From positions 1,116,001-1,180,000 of the forward strand of contig NZ_QPER01000001.1 of the NCBI RefSeq assembly GCF_009455635.1: DNA of 64,000 bases, written 5' to 3'. The notes beneath the pieces were generated by a model. The model searched no databases, was not told the origin of the DNA, and saw only the letters and a list, made by a program, of their open reading frames with translations. Positions 36,752 through 46,477 of this stretch are shown in pieces (positions within the stretch are counted from its first letter, which is position 1; every line of letters starts with the position of its first letter). The DNA is from Paraburkholderia agricolaris. Its GTDB lineage: Bacteria; Pseudomonadota; Gammaproteobacteria; Burkholderiales; Burkholderiaceae. The position numbers and the translations under genes were made by a program.

Positions 36752-39166
36752 ATGAAAAGAACAGGCGCATTGGGCGAACGATCGGCTAATGGCGTGCCGG
36801 CGCAGGCTTCGTTGCGACCGCTGCAAAGGATGCTGCCGCTTCGAATGGCGCAAGCGCCGCTTCGAGAAATATGGCGTACGCGTGCCGGGGCGGGTACTGC
36901 GCTGGTGACTGCCGCCCTGCTGATGTCCGCATGCGCCGACGCGAGTTCCACGACCGGCGACGCGGCATCCGCGCCGTCGACGCAAACGAGCGCGAGCGCG
37001 AACGTCGTGAGCAACAAGGATAGCCCGCTGACTGCAAAATCGCAGCCGGACGTGGGACTCGTCGCCAACGCCGCGGGTGCCTCCAACGGCGCCGTCGCGA
37101 GCGCTGCTCAACCCGCCTCCGCATCGCGTCCCACGCTCGAGGTTGTCAAAGCGAAACAACTGGCCGACGAGCAGCGTGTCGCTGAGCGCGTACCGTCTGC
37201 GAGCGGCATGACCGAGAAGCGCAGCCGTCCGTTGACGCTGCGCGATTCCGGTATCGACGGTTCGTTGATGTTCGCGCGCGATGTCGACTTTCGCGTGACC
37301 GGCGACATCGGCTTCATGATTCACGACATGGCGGCGACGCTGACCCCGGCGCGCGCCGGCCAGCCGATCGTGTTCGACGACCCGACCAGCGTGACGATCA
37401 ACGTTCACCGTGGCGATGTCACGCTCGACAGCGCCAGGCTCACCGCGATTTTCGACCGTTACCTGTTCCAGTACCAGGGCTCGCCGCTGCGCAATATGCG
37501 CGTCATGCCGCAAGATGGAGGGACGCTGCGCATCACGGGCGAAATGCATCGCGACACGTGGGTGCCGATCGTGCTGACTGGATCGCTGTCGATGCGCAAC
37601 GCCGACGAACTCGTGTTCCATGCCGATCACGTCGAGGTGGCCGGGGTCGGTGCCGACAGGCTGATGCAGGCCGCGCACGTGAAGATGGCTGACCTTTTGA
37701 AAGTGGACACGCCGATCGCGCGTCTCGCTGGTGACGACGTCGTGATGCAGGTGGCCAAGCTGACGCCGCCACCCGCATTGCGCATGACGATCACGCGGAT
37801 CGACACTAGTGCCGCGGGCGTGCGCTTCACGCTCGACGACCATACGGTGCAGAAGATCGATTGGCCCGCGACGATGCCGCCGCGCGGCATGCTGGTGCAG
37901 GGCGGCGACGTGAAGTTCATGCGTTCCATGCCGATGAACATCGACATGGCGTTGATCCCGCTCGATACCAACGCGCCGTTCGTGCTCGATCTGTACCACT
38001 ATCGCGACCAGATGGCGGCCGGCTACTTTACTTTCGACGAAGCGGGCGCTCTGGATGTGCATCTGCCGTCGTATCCGACGCTAGCCAGCGCGGCGAAAGA
38101 CGCGCCGACGCAGATGGGCAGTGCGGGCGCGCGTTATAACGACAGCTTCATTCGTGCGCAACAGGCGTCGCTCGCGCAGGCGCGTCTCGTTTGGCAACAC
38201 GTGCCGCAGACCATGCGGACCGCGTCGGCTGCACATGCGATTCCGGTCGGCACACGGGCGGCGTTTTCCGGGCAGAGCATGTCGACACCGGGTTCTGCGA
38301 TCGTCGACGAGCGGCACTCGCCGGGACCGTCGCCGTTGATTCACGTCGAGAATGTCGACTTCTACGTATCAGGTCGAATTGGTTTTCATGTGCGTTCGCT
38401 GGATGCGCAGATGGTGCCGAAGAAGCCGGGTCAACCGGTCGACCTCGACGACCCCGACCAGTACGACATTCGCATCATTGGGGGCGAGGTGGTGGAGCCG
38501 TGGCCCGCGATGGCGGCGTTGTTCAACGATTACCTGCTCGACTATGAGCCGCGTTCGCTGAACGATTTGCAGTTGAAGCCGGTGGACGGCAAGTTGGAAG
38601 TGACGGGCGGGATCAAGTTGTGGAATCACTTTCCCGGTGTGTGGCTGCCCACGACGATGAGTGGCACGATTGTGGCGAAAGATGAGCGGCATCTTGTCTA
38701 TGAGCCCACGTCCGTGAAGGTGTTGGGTGTGCCGCAGGCGGGGTTGTTGCGGGCGTTGGATATTCCGTTGGCGTCGTTGACGCCTTTTACGCGCAAGGGT
38801 GTGGCGTTGAAGGGTAACGAACTGGTGTTCGATCAGTACACCGTGTTTCCGCCGCCGGTTCTGCAGGGGCGGCTGGCTAGCGCGACGGTGACTGATGAGG
38901 GGTTGGTGTTGAAGTTCAAACGGGATAGTTCGGTTGTGGCTGCGAGGCCGCCTGCTGGCGCGGCGAAGAGCTTTGTGTGGATCGAGTCTGGGGACGTGAA
39001 GATGTTTAATTCGTTGGTCACGAATGCCCGGACTTTTATTCGGGATAGTTCTAATCCTGGGGTGATGAAGTTTGATCTTTATGGGTATCGGAGGGATGTT
39101 TCTAAAGGGATTGTCAGGATGGGGGTGGATGGGGGGTTAGAGGTTGATCTGGCTGCCAGGAAATAA
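36752..39166 (+). CDS. Large exported protein with two homologous halves (804 aa)
   Basis: The start at 36752 has a strong AAGGAGGAG ribosome binding site. The N terminus is long and basic, followed by a hydrophobic segment ending LLMSACADAS, a lipobox-like site at about Cys61, then a Ser/Thr/Ala-rich spacer to about residue 165. Two copies of one domain follow (about 165-435 and 527-804). Both open with VDF.V.G.IGF and LDDP or FDDP; both have a (G/S)GDVK segment and end DLY.YR with a VHLP or VDLA tail. I do not recognise the family. The envelope location and repeated beta-rich units suggest a structural or lipid/ligand-binding role. Confidence 0.75.
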   Translation: MKRTGALGERSANGVPAQASLRPLQRMLPLRMAQAPLREIWRTRAGAGTALVTAALLMSACADASSTTGDAASAPSTQTSASANVVSNKDSPLTAKSQPDVGLVANAAGASNGAVASAAQPASASRPTLEVVKAKQLADEQRVAERVPSASGMTEKRSRPLTLRDSGIDGSLMFARDVDFRVTGDIGFMIHDMAATLTPARAGQPIVFDDPTSVTINVHRGDVTLDSARLTAIFDRYLFQYQGSPLRNMRVMPQDGGTLRITGEMHRDTWVPIVLTGSLSMRNADELVFHADHVEVAGVGADRLMQAAHVKMADLLKVDTPIARLAGDDVVMQVAKLTPPPALRMTITRIDTSAAGVRFTLDDHTVQKIDWPATMPPRGMLVQGGDVKFMRSMPMNIDMALIPLDTNAPFVLDLYHYRDQMAAGYFTFDEAGALDVHLPSYPTLASAAKDAPTQMGSAGARYNDSFIRAQQASLAQARLVWQHVPQTMRTASAAHAIPVGTRAAFSGQSMSTPGSAIVDERHSPGPSPLIHVENVDFYVSGRIGFHVRSLDAQMVPKKPGQPVDLDDPDQYDIRIIGGEVVEPWPAMAALFNDYLLDYEPRSLNDLQLKPVDGKLEVTGGIKLWNHFPGVWLPTTMSGTIVAKDERHLVYEPTSVKVLGVPQAGLLRALDIPLASLTPFTRKGVALKGNELVFDQYTVFPPPVLQGRLASATVTDEGLVLKFKRDSSVVAARPPAGAAKSFVWIESGDVKMFNSLVTNARTFIRDSSNPGVMKFDLYGYRRDVSKGIVRMGVDGGLEVDLAARK

Positions 39167-39229
39167 CAGAAAGGGTTGGATTTTCCTGGCGGTGCCTTGC
39201 TGTGTTGTTTTGTCTGTTCTGGGGGTGGT

Positions 39230-39767
39230 CTTTTGGCCTTTCCTTGTTGTGTTGGTGGTCTATTAGCGTTGCCCCTGTGCGGGGCGGCACCTACTTTTCT
39301 TTGCCTGCCGCAAAGAAAAGTAGGCAAAAGAAAGCGGCTCACCCCGCTAGCTCATAAGCGGGTCCCCCGCACAGTAGCGGTAGTGGTGCATCTGGAATCT
39401 GTCGCCTCGCACATTCGGCGCTAGTGACAAGGCCGTCATACCTCCGGCGGCGCTGCGCCGCCGAAACCCGGTTCCGAAAACCATCAGTTATACAAAGCGC
39501 CGGCCTGGTTTCCCTGGCAGACCCATCCGCGACGCACGCAGTGCGGAGTGGGAGCTGATGAGCGCTTTGTCACGAACGCGGAGTGTGCGAGGGCCCGGAT
39601 TCCAGATGCACCACTACCGCTACTGTGCGGGGGACCCGCTTAAGAATTAGCGGTTTGAGCCGCTTTCTCTTGCCTACTTCTCTTTGCGGCGGCAAAGAGA
39701 AGTAGGTGCCGCCCCGCACAGGGGCAACGCTAATAGACCACTAACAAATCAAGGAAAGGCCAAAGAG
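39230..39767. repeat. Long inverted repeat (dispersed palindromic element, intact)
   Basis: Two arms of about 190 bases (39230-39425 and the reverse complement at 39567-39767) enclose a 140-base centre. Each arm contains TGGTCTATTAGCGTTGCCCC, the GC hairpin CCCGCACAGGGG, a second hairpin with CTTTTCTTTG and its complement, and a GTGGTGCATCTGGAATC end. The same outer arm sequence recurs at 52.3, 55.0, 59.6 and 61.0 kb. It sits between two convergent genes. Such elements are common in Burkholderia intergenic regions; any role in transcription ends or mRNA stability is untested. Confidence 0.85.
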
Positions 39768-39805
39768 CCAGATCAACACCAAAACCCGCCGATCAGGCAA
39801 AAACC

Positions 39806-40606
39806 TCACCCATCCTTATTAATAATCCACTCATGCGCCGGATCATTGCGAAAATGCCAAACTCTCTGCCCCCCAGCCATAACATTCAGATAGTAAGACT
39901 CATACCCGTAAGGAACAACAACCGGATGATACCCACGCGGCACCATTACAACATCGTGATTCTCAACCGCCATCGATTCATCGATATCCCGCATATCGGT
40001 ATAAACACGCTGAAAAGCAAACCCCTGCGGCGGATCGAGCCGATGATAATAAGTCTCCTCGAGCGAACTCTCATGAGGCACATTATCGGTATCGTGCTTA
40101 TGCGGCGGATAGCTTGAAGCATGCCCCCCAGGCGTGCGAACCTCGACCACCAGCAAAGACTCCGCAAGCTCAGTCTGCGGAAGAATATCGCATACGTATC
40201 GCGTATTTAGCCCCTTCCCACGCGTGGAACGCTTCATCGTAGACGGCTCGATTAACCTCGCCGGATACTCACCCTTAGCGGGCGCGCTAGCCACGCCAAC
40301 CTCCGCATCGCGACAAGCCCGAACCGTCGCCCGCACGCCAGGCGGCAAATACACCGCATACGGCGCAGCATCCTCGAACACACTATCGCGCGAACCCAGC
40401 GAACTCCATGTGGCGTCAGCCGTTTCAATATCCACCGCGCCCGTGAGCACCACAATGCAAACCTCCCGCGACGGCTCGAACACGTGAACAACTTCACTCG
40501 CGCCCAGCCGGTAAGCGGCAAACCCCACATACCGCCAACACGCCGACTCAGGCGTCACCCGCACGATCGTCTGGCCCTCGCGCTGCGCCTTCACCAATAA
40601 ACTCAT
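39806..40606 (-). CDS. iolB: 5-deoxy-glucuronate isomerase
   Basis: The 266-residue cupin-type enzyme converts 5-deoxy-glucuronate to 2-deoxy-5-keto-gluconate in inositol degradation. Metal ligands are visible in SYPPHKHDTDN and EETYYHRLDP, and VPRGYHPVVVPYGYESYYLN follows. Its start codon overlaps the iolE stop by four bases. It is the last gene of the inositol operon, followed by the palindromic repeat. Confidence 0.95.
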   Translation of the reverse strand: MSLLVKAQREGQTIVRVTPESACWRYVGFAAYRLGASEVVHVFEPSREVCIVVLTGAVDIETADATWSSLGSRDSVFEDAAPYAVYLPPGVRATVRACRDAEVGVASAPAKGEYPARLIEPSTMKRSTRGKGLNTRYVCDILPQTELAESLLVVEVRTPGGHASSYPPHKHDTDNVPHESSLEETYYHRLDPPQGFAFQRVYTDMRDIDESMAVENHDVVMVPRGYHPVVVPYGYESYYLNVMAGGQRVWHFRNDPAHEWIINKDG

Positions 40607-41526
40607 GCTGCCTCCTGCGTCGCACCGCCCGCGTCGAGCGGTGCATCGACCAATGCTCGCAGCGTTTTGAAACCCCGCTGCGCATACTCGTACGACGGCG
40701 CCACCACCGGATCCTGTTCCGCTTCAACCACCAGCCAGCCACGATAACCGTGTCGCTTCAACCGGTCGATAAGCGCCGGAAAGTTCACCGCGCCATCGCC
40801 GGGAACCGTGAATGCACCGTTAATCACCGCGTCGAGAAAACTCCAGTTGCGATTGCGCGCGAGCTTCATGACCGCCGGTCGAACGTCCTTGCAGTGCACA
40901 TGACATACGCGGTCAATGTACCTGTCGAGTACCGCGAGCGGATCGCCGCCCGCAAACGTAATGTGCCCCGCGTCGAACAGCAGGCCGACGGCGTCGCTCG
41001 TACGCGACATCAGCTGATCGACGTCAGCCGGCGTCTCGACATACGCGCCCATGTGATGATGGTACGCCAGCCGCACGCCGCGACTCAGCGTATAGCGCGC
41101 GAATTCGTCGACGCGCGCCGCATACGCGGCCCACTGCGTGTCGCTGAAAAAACGTGGACGTTGATACAGCGGTTGTGGTGCCCCCTGAATCGAATCGGCC
41201 ACTTCACCGTAGACCATCGCGGTCGCGCCGTTCTGCGCCAGCAACTCGAGATGCGGTCCGACCGCGGCGATTTCCTCTTCCACGCTGCGTCGCGCGAGTC
41301 GTCCGGAGTACCAGCCGGACACCAGCGCAAGATCGTATTGCGCGAGCAGCGCCTTCAATGCCTGCGGCTCACGCGGAAACTTGTTGCCGAGTTCGAAGCC
41401 CTGATAGCCGATCTGGCGCCCTTCGGTCAGCGCGACTTCGAGCGGTGTTTCGCCACCAAGCGATGGCAGATCGTCGTTCATCCACGACAAGGGATTGATG
41501 CCGATACGTACGTCGAAAGCAGTCAT
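40603..41526 (-). CDS. iolE: Inosose (2-keto-myo-inositol) dehydratase
   Basis: A 307-residue TIM-barrel protein of the AP endonuclease 2/xylose isomerase-like fold that removes water from 2-keto-myo-inositol. The typical start is VRIGINPLSWMNDDLPSLGG; further family features are GYQGFELGNKFP, HHHMGAYVETPADVD and FDAGHITFAGGDP, supplying metal ligands. The ATG at 41526 was chosen because it starts this conserved segment. It is ten bases downstream of iolD and coupled to iolB. Confidence 0.95.
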   Translation of the reverse strand: MTAFDVRIGINPLSWMNDDLPSLGGETPLEVALTEGRQIGYQGFELGNKFPREPQALKALLAQYDLALVSGWYSGRLARRSVEEEIAAVGPHLELLAQNGATAMVYGEVADSIQGAPQPLYQRPRFFSDTQWAAYAARVDEFARYTLSRGVRLAYHHHMGAYVETPADVDQLMSRTSDAVGLLFDAGHITFAGGDPLAVLDRYIDRVCHVHCKDVRPAVMKLARNRNWSFLDAVINGAFTVPGDGAVNFPALIDRLKRHGYRGWLVVEAEQDPVVAPSYEYAQRGFKTLRALVDAPLDAGGATQEAA

Positions 41527-41536
41527 GCGAGCATCC

Positions 41537-43510
41537 TCATTCGTTGTCGATATGGCGTGGGCGGTCGCCCGGATCCGTCGGCGCGGCGCGTGCGGCGAGT
41601 TGCGCATCGTATTGCGAACGCGCGGCCCGCACGGCGTCGCGTGCCGATACCTCGGGTACGGCGACTTCCCACCACCAGCCGCCCTCATCAGTGGTGCGGG
41701 CCGGATCGGTGTCGATGCTGATCACGTAGGTGCGATCGGCGGCGCGCGCCCGCTGCAGCGCGCTTTCAAGTTCGCCGATGTTCGCGACATGCTCGGCCTC
41801 TGCGCCGAGCGCGCGCGCATGCGCGGCGAAGTCGATCTTCGGTGCGCCGAGCGGGCCCTGCATGCAGTCGTCGAGCAGGTTGTTGAACGGCGCCCCACCG
41901 CAGGCTTGTTGCAAGCGGTTGATGCAACCGTAGCCGCGATTGTCGAGCACCACCACGATCAACTTCGCGCCGATCATCACCGAAGTCGCGATCTCGCTGT
42001 TCATCATCAGATAGCTGCCGTCGCCGAGGATCACGATCACTTCACGCGCCGGCCGCGCGAGCTTCACGCCAAGCCCACCGGCGATCTCGTAGCCCATGCA
42101 CGAGTAGCCGTATTCGACGTGATACGCGCCCGGTTTGCCGGCGCGCCATAGCTTGTGCAATTCGGCCGGCAAGGTTCCCGCCGCGCAAACGACGATGTCG
42201 TCCAGCGCGGAGCGCGTGCTCGAACGCTGCACCGCGCCGATCACGTCGCCTTCATAAGGCAGCACGGTGTCGCGTTGCGGCGCGTGCGTGAGCGTGCTCA
42301 CGGTGTCGCGCCAGCTCGCCGCGAGTTTGTGCGCGCGGGCGGTCCATGAGCGGTCCGCGTGCCAGCCTTGCAGGGGTTCGGCGAGTGCATCCAGGGCAAG
42401 ACGTGCGTCGGCCTCGACCGCCAGCGCGCGATGCTTGATGCCGTCGAACGGATTGGCGTTGATGCCGATCACATCGGCCTGCGTGAACAAGGTGTTTGAA
42501 CCGGTGGTGAAGTCCTGCAGGCGCGTACCGATGGCAAGCACGCAGTCGGCGTCGTGGGCCAGCGCGTTGGCGGCAGGCGAGCCGGTCACGCCCAACGCGC
42601 CTGCGTTCAACGGGTCGTTCCACGCGAGCGAACCCTTGCCGGCTTGCGTTTCCGCTACCGGAATACCGTGCGCGGCGGCGAAGCGGTGCAGGGCATCGGT
42701 CGCGCGGCCATACAGCACGCCGCCGCCGGCAACGATCAGTGGACGCCTGGCGCGGCGCAGACGGGCAACCGCCGCGTCGATATCTTCGGCACGCGGGGCA
42801 GGAGAGTGAAAGGTGACAACGCGTGGCGCAAAGAAGTCGGCCGGGAAATCCCACGCCTGCGCCTGCACGTCCTGGGGCAACGCGAGCGTGACAGGACCGC
42901 ACAACGCAGCGTCGGTCAGCACACGCAAGGCGCGCGGCAATGCATTGAGCAACTGCGCCGGATGTACGATGCGATCGAAGTAGCGCGACACCGGTTTGAA
43001 CGCATCGTTAGCAGAGACGCCGCCGTCGTGGAAATCTTCGACCTGCTGCAACACCGGATCGGGCGCGCGCGAGATGAACACGTCGCCGGGTAACAGGAGC
43101 ACGGGCAGACGGTTCACATGAGCGAGCGCGGTGGCAGTAATCAGATTCGTCGCGCCGGGTCCGATCGACGTCGTGACGGCCATCATGCGGCGGCGGAAAT
43201 GCGCCTTCGCATAGGCAATCGCGCTGTGCGCCATCGCCTGTTCGTTGTGCGCTCGCAGCGTGGGCAACGCTTCGCGGTGCTGATACAGGGCCTCGCCGAT
43301 GCCGGCCACATTGCCGTGCCCGAAGATCGCGAACACGCCGCCAAAAAGCGGCTCGGTGCCGGTGCCGTCTTCGGTTGTAACCTGTTGCGCGGCGAGGTAG
43401 CGAACCAGCGCTTGAGCGGTCGTCAAGCGGACGGTACCGCCTGACGGCACATGTGCCTGGGTGGCGTCGTTAGCGGACGCCGCGTCATGGTGCAATACAC
43501 GCTGATTCAT
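41537..43510 (-). CDS. iolD: 3D-(3,5/4)-trihydroxycyclohexane-1,2-dione hydrolase
   Basis: A 657-residue thiamine-diphosphate enzyme that opens the ring of the dione to give 5-deoxy-glucuronate. The TPP-binding motif starts GDGSYLMMNSE and closes at VLDNRGYGCINRLQ. The N-terminal domain has GVFAIFGHGNVAGIGEAL with the catalytic Glu region, and SIGPGATNL. It overlaps the iolC stop by four bases (ATGA). Length matches IolD proteins. Confidence 0.95.
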   Translation of the reverse strand: MNQRVLHHDAASANDATQAHVPSGGTVRLTTAQALVRYLAAQQVTTEDGTGTEPLFGGVFAIFGHGNVAGIGEALYQHREALPTLRAHNEQAMAHSAIAYAKAHFRRRMMAVTTSIGPGATNLITATALAHVNRLPVLLLPGDVFISRAPDPVLQQVEDFHDGGVSANDAFKPVSRYFDRIVHPAQLLNALPRALRVLTDAALCGPVTLALPQDVQAQAWDFPADFFAPRVVTFHSPAPRAEDIDAAVARLRRARRPLIVAGGGVLYGRATDALHRFAAAHGIPVAETQAGKGSLAWNDPLNAGALGVTGSPAANALAHDADCVLAIGTRLQDFTTGSNTLFTQADVIGINANPFDGIKHRALAVEADARLALDALAEPLQGWHADRSWTARAHKLAASWRDTVSTLTHAPQRDTVLPYEGDVIGAVQRSSTRSALDDIVVCAAGTLPAELHKLWRAGKPGAYHVEYGYSCMGYEIAGGLGVKLARPAREVIVILGDGSYLMMNSEIATSVMIGAKLIVVVLDNRGYGCINRLQQACGGAPFNNLLDDCMQGPLGAPKIDFAAHARALGAEAEHVANIGELESALQRARAADRTYVISIDTDPARTTDEGGWWWEVAVPEVSARDAVRAARSQYDAQLAARAAPTDPGDRPRHIDNE

Positions 43511-45573
43511 GCCGCCTGCTCCTGATGTGCCTGGCTCGCCGTGGTGGATTGCGCGCTTGCCGCTCCGCGCGTCGCACGCCACGACGCGATCAGCGTTTCG
43601 AACGTGCGACGCACCCGTGCGATCAGTTCGTCGTCGCCGATCTCACCGGCGAGCCACGCGTGGCTCGGCTCGTGAAAGATCGTGCGGCCCACGGTAAAGC
43701 CACGGCATGTCGCCGATTGCGCAGCTGCGCGAAAGCCTTCGTTCAATTGCTCGACACCCGCCGACAAACCGAGCAGCACCACGCCCCGGCAGTACGGATC
43801 GCGCTCGGCGATCAGCGCGTCGACGGCCTGCCATTGTGCGGCGTCCATTGGTTCGAGCTTCCACCATTCCGGATAGATGCCAATGTTGTACAGCCGCTTC
43901 AACGCGCGATAGACGATGTCCGGCGCCTGCGGCAGATGCGCGTGCTTCGGCGGAATGACTTCAAGCAGCAATTCGTGGCCGCTCGCTTGCGTCGCGTCAT
44001 AAAGCGCACGCAGTTGGGCTTCCTGTTCGAGGCGTTGTTCGACCGGTTCGTCGGGATGGAATTGCACGAGGCATTTGACGATATGTTCCTGCGGCCACGC
44101 GACCAGCGTTGTGCCGACCGAACGGCCGTGGTCGAACACGAGCGGCACGGAGCCCGGCAGCTCGACCGGCCGGCCGATCCACCAGCCGCGGCCGGTGGCG
44201 GCGTTCAACGCGTCCTGACCGTAGCGGTCGTCGCTCAACATGCCGATGCGGCCCTGCAGCCCCAAGGTCGCCTCCGTCTGCGCAACGGCTTCGACAAACA
44301 GGCTTTTCAGTTGCGCGATACGTGCTTCGTCTGCACCGGTCTGCTGCGCGAGTTCGAAGAACTGGTTGCGATGGTCGAACGCGAAGCCGAGTACTTCGTC
44401 CCATTGTTTGCGGGCAGGGGAGACGCGGTGCAGGCGTGCGAGCGTTGCGTCGCGGTCGGGGCGGCGCATGCGTTGCGGATCGGCCTTGGCTTCGCGCAGG
44501 AAGTAGTCGAGTTCGGCGGGTGTCGGCATCGCGGGCGCGCAGCCGTGACGCGAGACGACGAGCGCGCCGCTCGCATTGGCCGAGCGCGCGCATGCGTCGA
44601 GCGGCTGATCGCGTAACCATCCGGAGAGGAAGCCCGATGCGAAGGCGTCGCCCGCGCCGAGCACGTTCAGCACTTCTACTTCGACGCCGCCATGAACCGG
44701 CAGGTCATCGAGCGTTGCAGGCACTGTGCCATCGATGATCTGACAGCCCATCGGCCCGCGCTTCAGAACCAATGTGGCCGGCGTCACGGCGCGCACCATC
44801 GCGAGGGCTTCGACGAGTTCGGTCTTGCCGCCTGCGATGCGGAATTCTTCCTCGGTGCCGATCACCAGATCGAACAACGGCAGAATGCGTTGCAGATGCG
44901 CGGTCACGCCTTCGCTCGCGACGAAGCGGGTTTCGCCATCCGCCTTGCCCGTGAGACCCCACAACACCGGGCGATAGTCGATATCGAGCACAGTGCGCAC
45001 GTTATTGCGGCGTGCGTAATCCAGCGCGCGGCGGCTCGTGCGGTTCACCTGCTCGGTCGAAAAGTGCGTGCCGGTAATCAGCAGCGATTTCGACGACGCG
45101 ATATACGCCTCGTCGAAATCCGCTTCATCCACGGCCATATCCGCGCAGTTCTCGCGATAGAAGATCAGCGGAAACGTATCGCGATCCTTCAAACCGAGCA
45201 GCACGAGCGCGGTCAAACGCTCCTGATCGACGCGGACATGACTGACATCGCAGCCTTCCTTTGTCAGGGTTTCGGTCAGAAAACGGCCCATATGATCGTT
45301 GCCGACACGCGCCAGCATCGCCGCCGCAAGCCCAAGCCGCGCGCAACCGAACGCGATATTCGCCGATGAACCGCCGAGATACTTCGCGAAGCTCGACACG
45401 TCTTCGAGCCGCGCGCCGACCTGCTGCGCGTACAGATCGACGGCAAGACGGCCGAGACAGATGATGTCGCGGCTGCGGTCCGGCGCGAAGCGGCTGGCCG
45501 TCGCCGCGACTGCGGACGTGGACGCCATGCTGTTCGTGTTGCCGGTCGCGCTGGATGTGCTGGAATGATCCAT
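43507..45573 (-). CDS. iolC: Fused 5-dehydro-2-deoxygluconokinase / DUF2090 aldolase-like protein
   Basis: The 688-residue product joins two enzymes. Residues about 25-350 are a PfkB-type kinase (IICLGRLAVDLYAQQVGARL, LGGSSANIAFG, NVLGAGDAFASGFL) that phosphorylates 2-deoxy-5-keto-gluconate. Residues about 370-680 are a DUF2090 domain, which in this fusion is taken to be the aldolase making malonate semialdehyde and dihydroxyacetone phosphate. This fusion is well known in Burkholderia and replaces a separate iolJ. The ATG at 45573 starts a Ser/Thr-rich tail before the kinase. Confidence 0.93.
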   Translation of the reverse strand: MDHSSTSSATGNTNSMASTSAVAATASRFAPDRSRDIICLGRLAVDLYAQQVGARLEDVSSFAKYLGGSSANIAFGCARLGLAAAMLARVGNDHMGRFLTETLTKEGCDVSHVRVDQERLTALVLLGLKDRDTFPLIFYRENCADMAVDEADFDEAYIASSKSLLITGTHFSTEQVNRTSRRALDYARRNNVRTVLDIDYRPVLWGLTGKADGETRFVASEGVTAHLQRILPLFDLVIGTEEEFRIAGGKTELVEALAMVRAVTPATLVLKRGPMGCQIIDGTVPATLDDLPVHGGVEVEVLNVLGAGDAFASGFLSGWLRDQPLDACARSANASGALVVSRHGCAPAMPTPAELDYFLREAKADPQRMRRPDRDATLARLHRVSPARKQWDEVLGFAFDHRNQFFELAQQTGADEARIAQLKSLFVEAVAQTEATLGLQGRIGMLSDDRYGQDALNAATGRGWWIGRPVELPGSVPLVFDHGRSVGTTLVAWPQEHIVKCLVQFHPDEPVEQRLEQEAQLRALYDATQASGHELLLEVIPPKHAHLPQAPDIVYRALKRLYNIGIYPEWWKLEPMDAAQWQAVDALIAERDPYCRGVVLLGLSAGVEQLNEGFRAAAQSATCRGFTVGRTIFHEPSHAWLAGEIGDDELIARVRRTFETLIASWRATRGAASAQSTTASQAHQEQAA

Positions 45574-45639
45574 GAATATTCCTGAATAGCTGAACGCGGG
45601 CGTGAGACGCGGCAAGCGCCGGAAACCCGCGCGAATGAA

Positions 45640-46464
45640 TCAGATCGTCGCGCCGTCGAGTTCGCCGATCATCTTCTGCATTTCGGCGCCGCCGGCCATC
45701 ATGTCGAGCACTTCGTCCTTGCTGATGGTTTCCTTCGTGAACGTGCCGAGCGATTTGCCGCGATTGAGCAGCGTGAACGAATCGCCGATCGGATACGCGT
45801 GATGCACGTTGTGCGTGATGAAGATCACTGAAATGCCTTTCGCGCGCGCCGTGTGTATCAGTTTCAGCACGTTGAAGCTCTGCTTGACGCCGAGCGCGGC
45901 AGTCGGTTCGTCGAGAATCAGCACGCGTGCGCCGAAATGAATCGCCCGCGCGATCGCCAGGCATTGCTTCTCGCCGCCGGACATCGTGCCGATGGGCTGA
46001 TGCGGGTCGCGCACGTTAATACCCATTTCGGCGAGCTTGTCGCGTGCGGTGGTTGCGCTGGTTTCGAGGTCCATCACGTTGATGAAACCGAACAGTTTCT
46101 TTTGCGGCTCGCGGCCCATGAAGAAGTTGCGTGCGACCGAGAGCAGGGGCACCAGGGCCAGATCCTGATAGACGGTGGCGATGCCGAGGTCGAGTGCGTC
46201 TTTCGGCGACTCGAACAGCACGGGTTTGCCGTCGACCAGATATTCGCCTGAAGAAGGTTTATGTACGCCGGCCAGCGTTTTGATCAATGTCGATTTTCCC
46301 GCGCCGTTGTCGCCGAGCAGGCAGTGCACTTCACCGCGCTTCAGGCGCAAGGTTACGCCGCTCAGCGCGATGACCTGGCCGAAGTACTTGCTGACGTTTT
46401 CGAGTGCGAGGATCACGTCGCCCTGTGGTTCAGCCGGGGTGTTCACGGTATTCGTATCGGACAT
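45640..46464 (-). CDS. Sugar ABC transporter ATP-binding protein (probable inositol importer)
   Basis: A 274-residue single nucleotide-binding domain of the carbohydrate uptake class 2 type (FrcA-like): Walker [10 protein letters not shown], signature MSGGEKQCL, Walker [12 protein letters not shown], then the typical [14 protein letters not shown]. It powers the adjacent permease. The gene lies between the permease and iolC in one operon, which makes myo-inositol the likely substrate. The single domain, rather than the tandem pair of RbsA, suggests a homodimer. Confidence 0.9.
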   Translation of the reverse strand: MSDTNTVNTPAEPQGDVILALENVSKYFGQVIALSGVTLRLKRGEVHCLLGDNGAGKSTLIKTLAGVHKPSSGEYLVDGKPVLFESPKDALDLGIATVYQDLALVPLLSVARNFFMGREPQKKLFGFINVMDLETSATTARDKLAEMGINVRDPHQPIGTMSGGEKQCLAIARAIHFGARVLILDEPTAALGVKQSFNVLKLIHTARAKGISVIFITHNVHHAYPIGDSFTLLNRGKSLGTFTKETISKDEVLDMMAGGAEMQKMIGELDGATI

Positions 46465-46477
46465 GGTGGTCTCCTCG

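Noticed and set aside
39230..39767. Possible CRISPR array
   Set aside because: The structure is one large inverted repeat, not regularly spaced direct repeats with spacers, and no cas gene is near.
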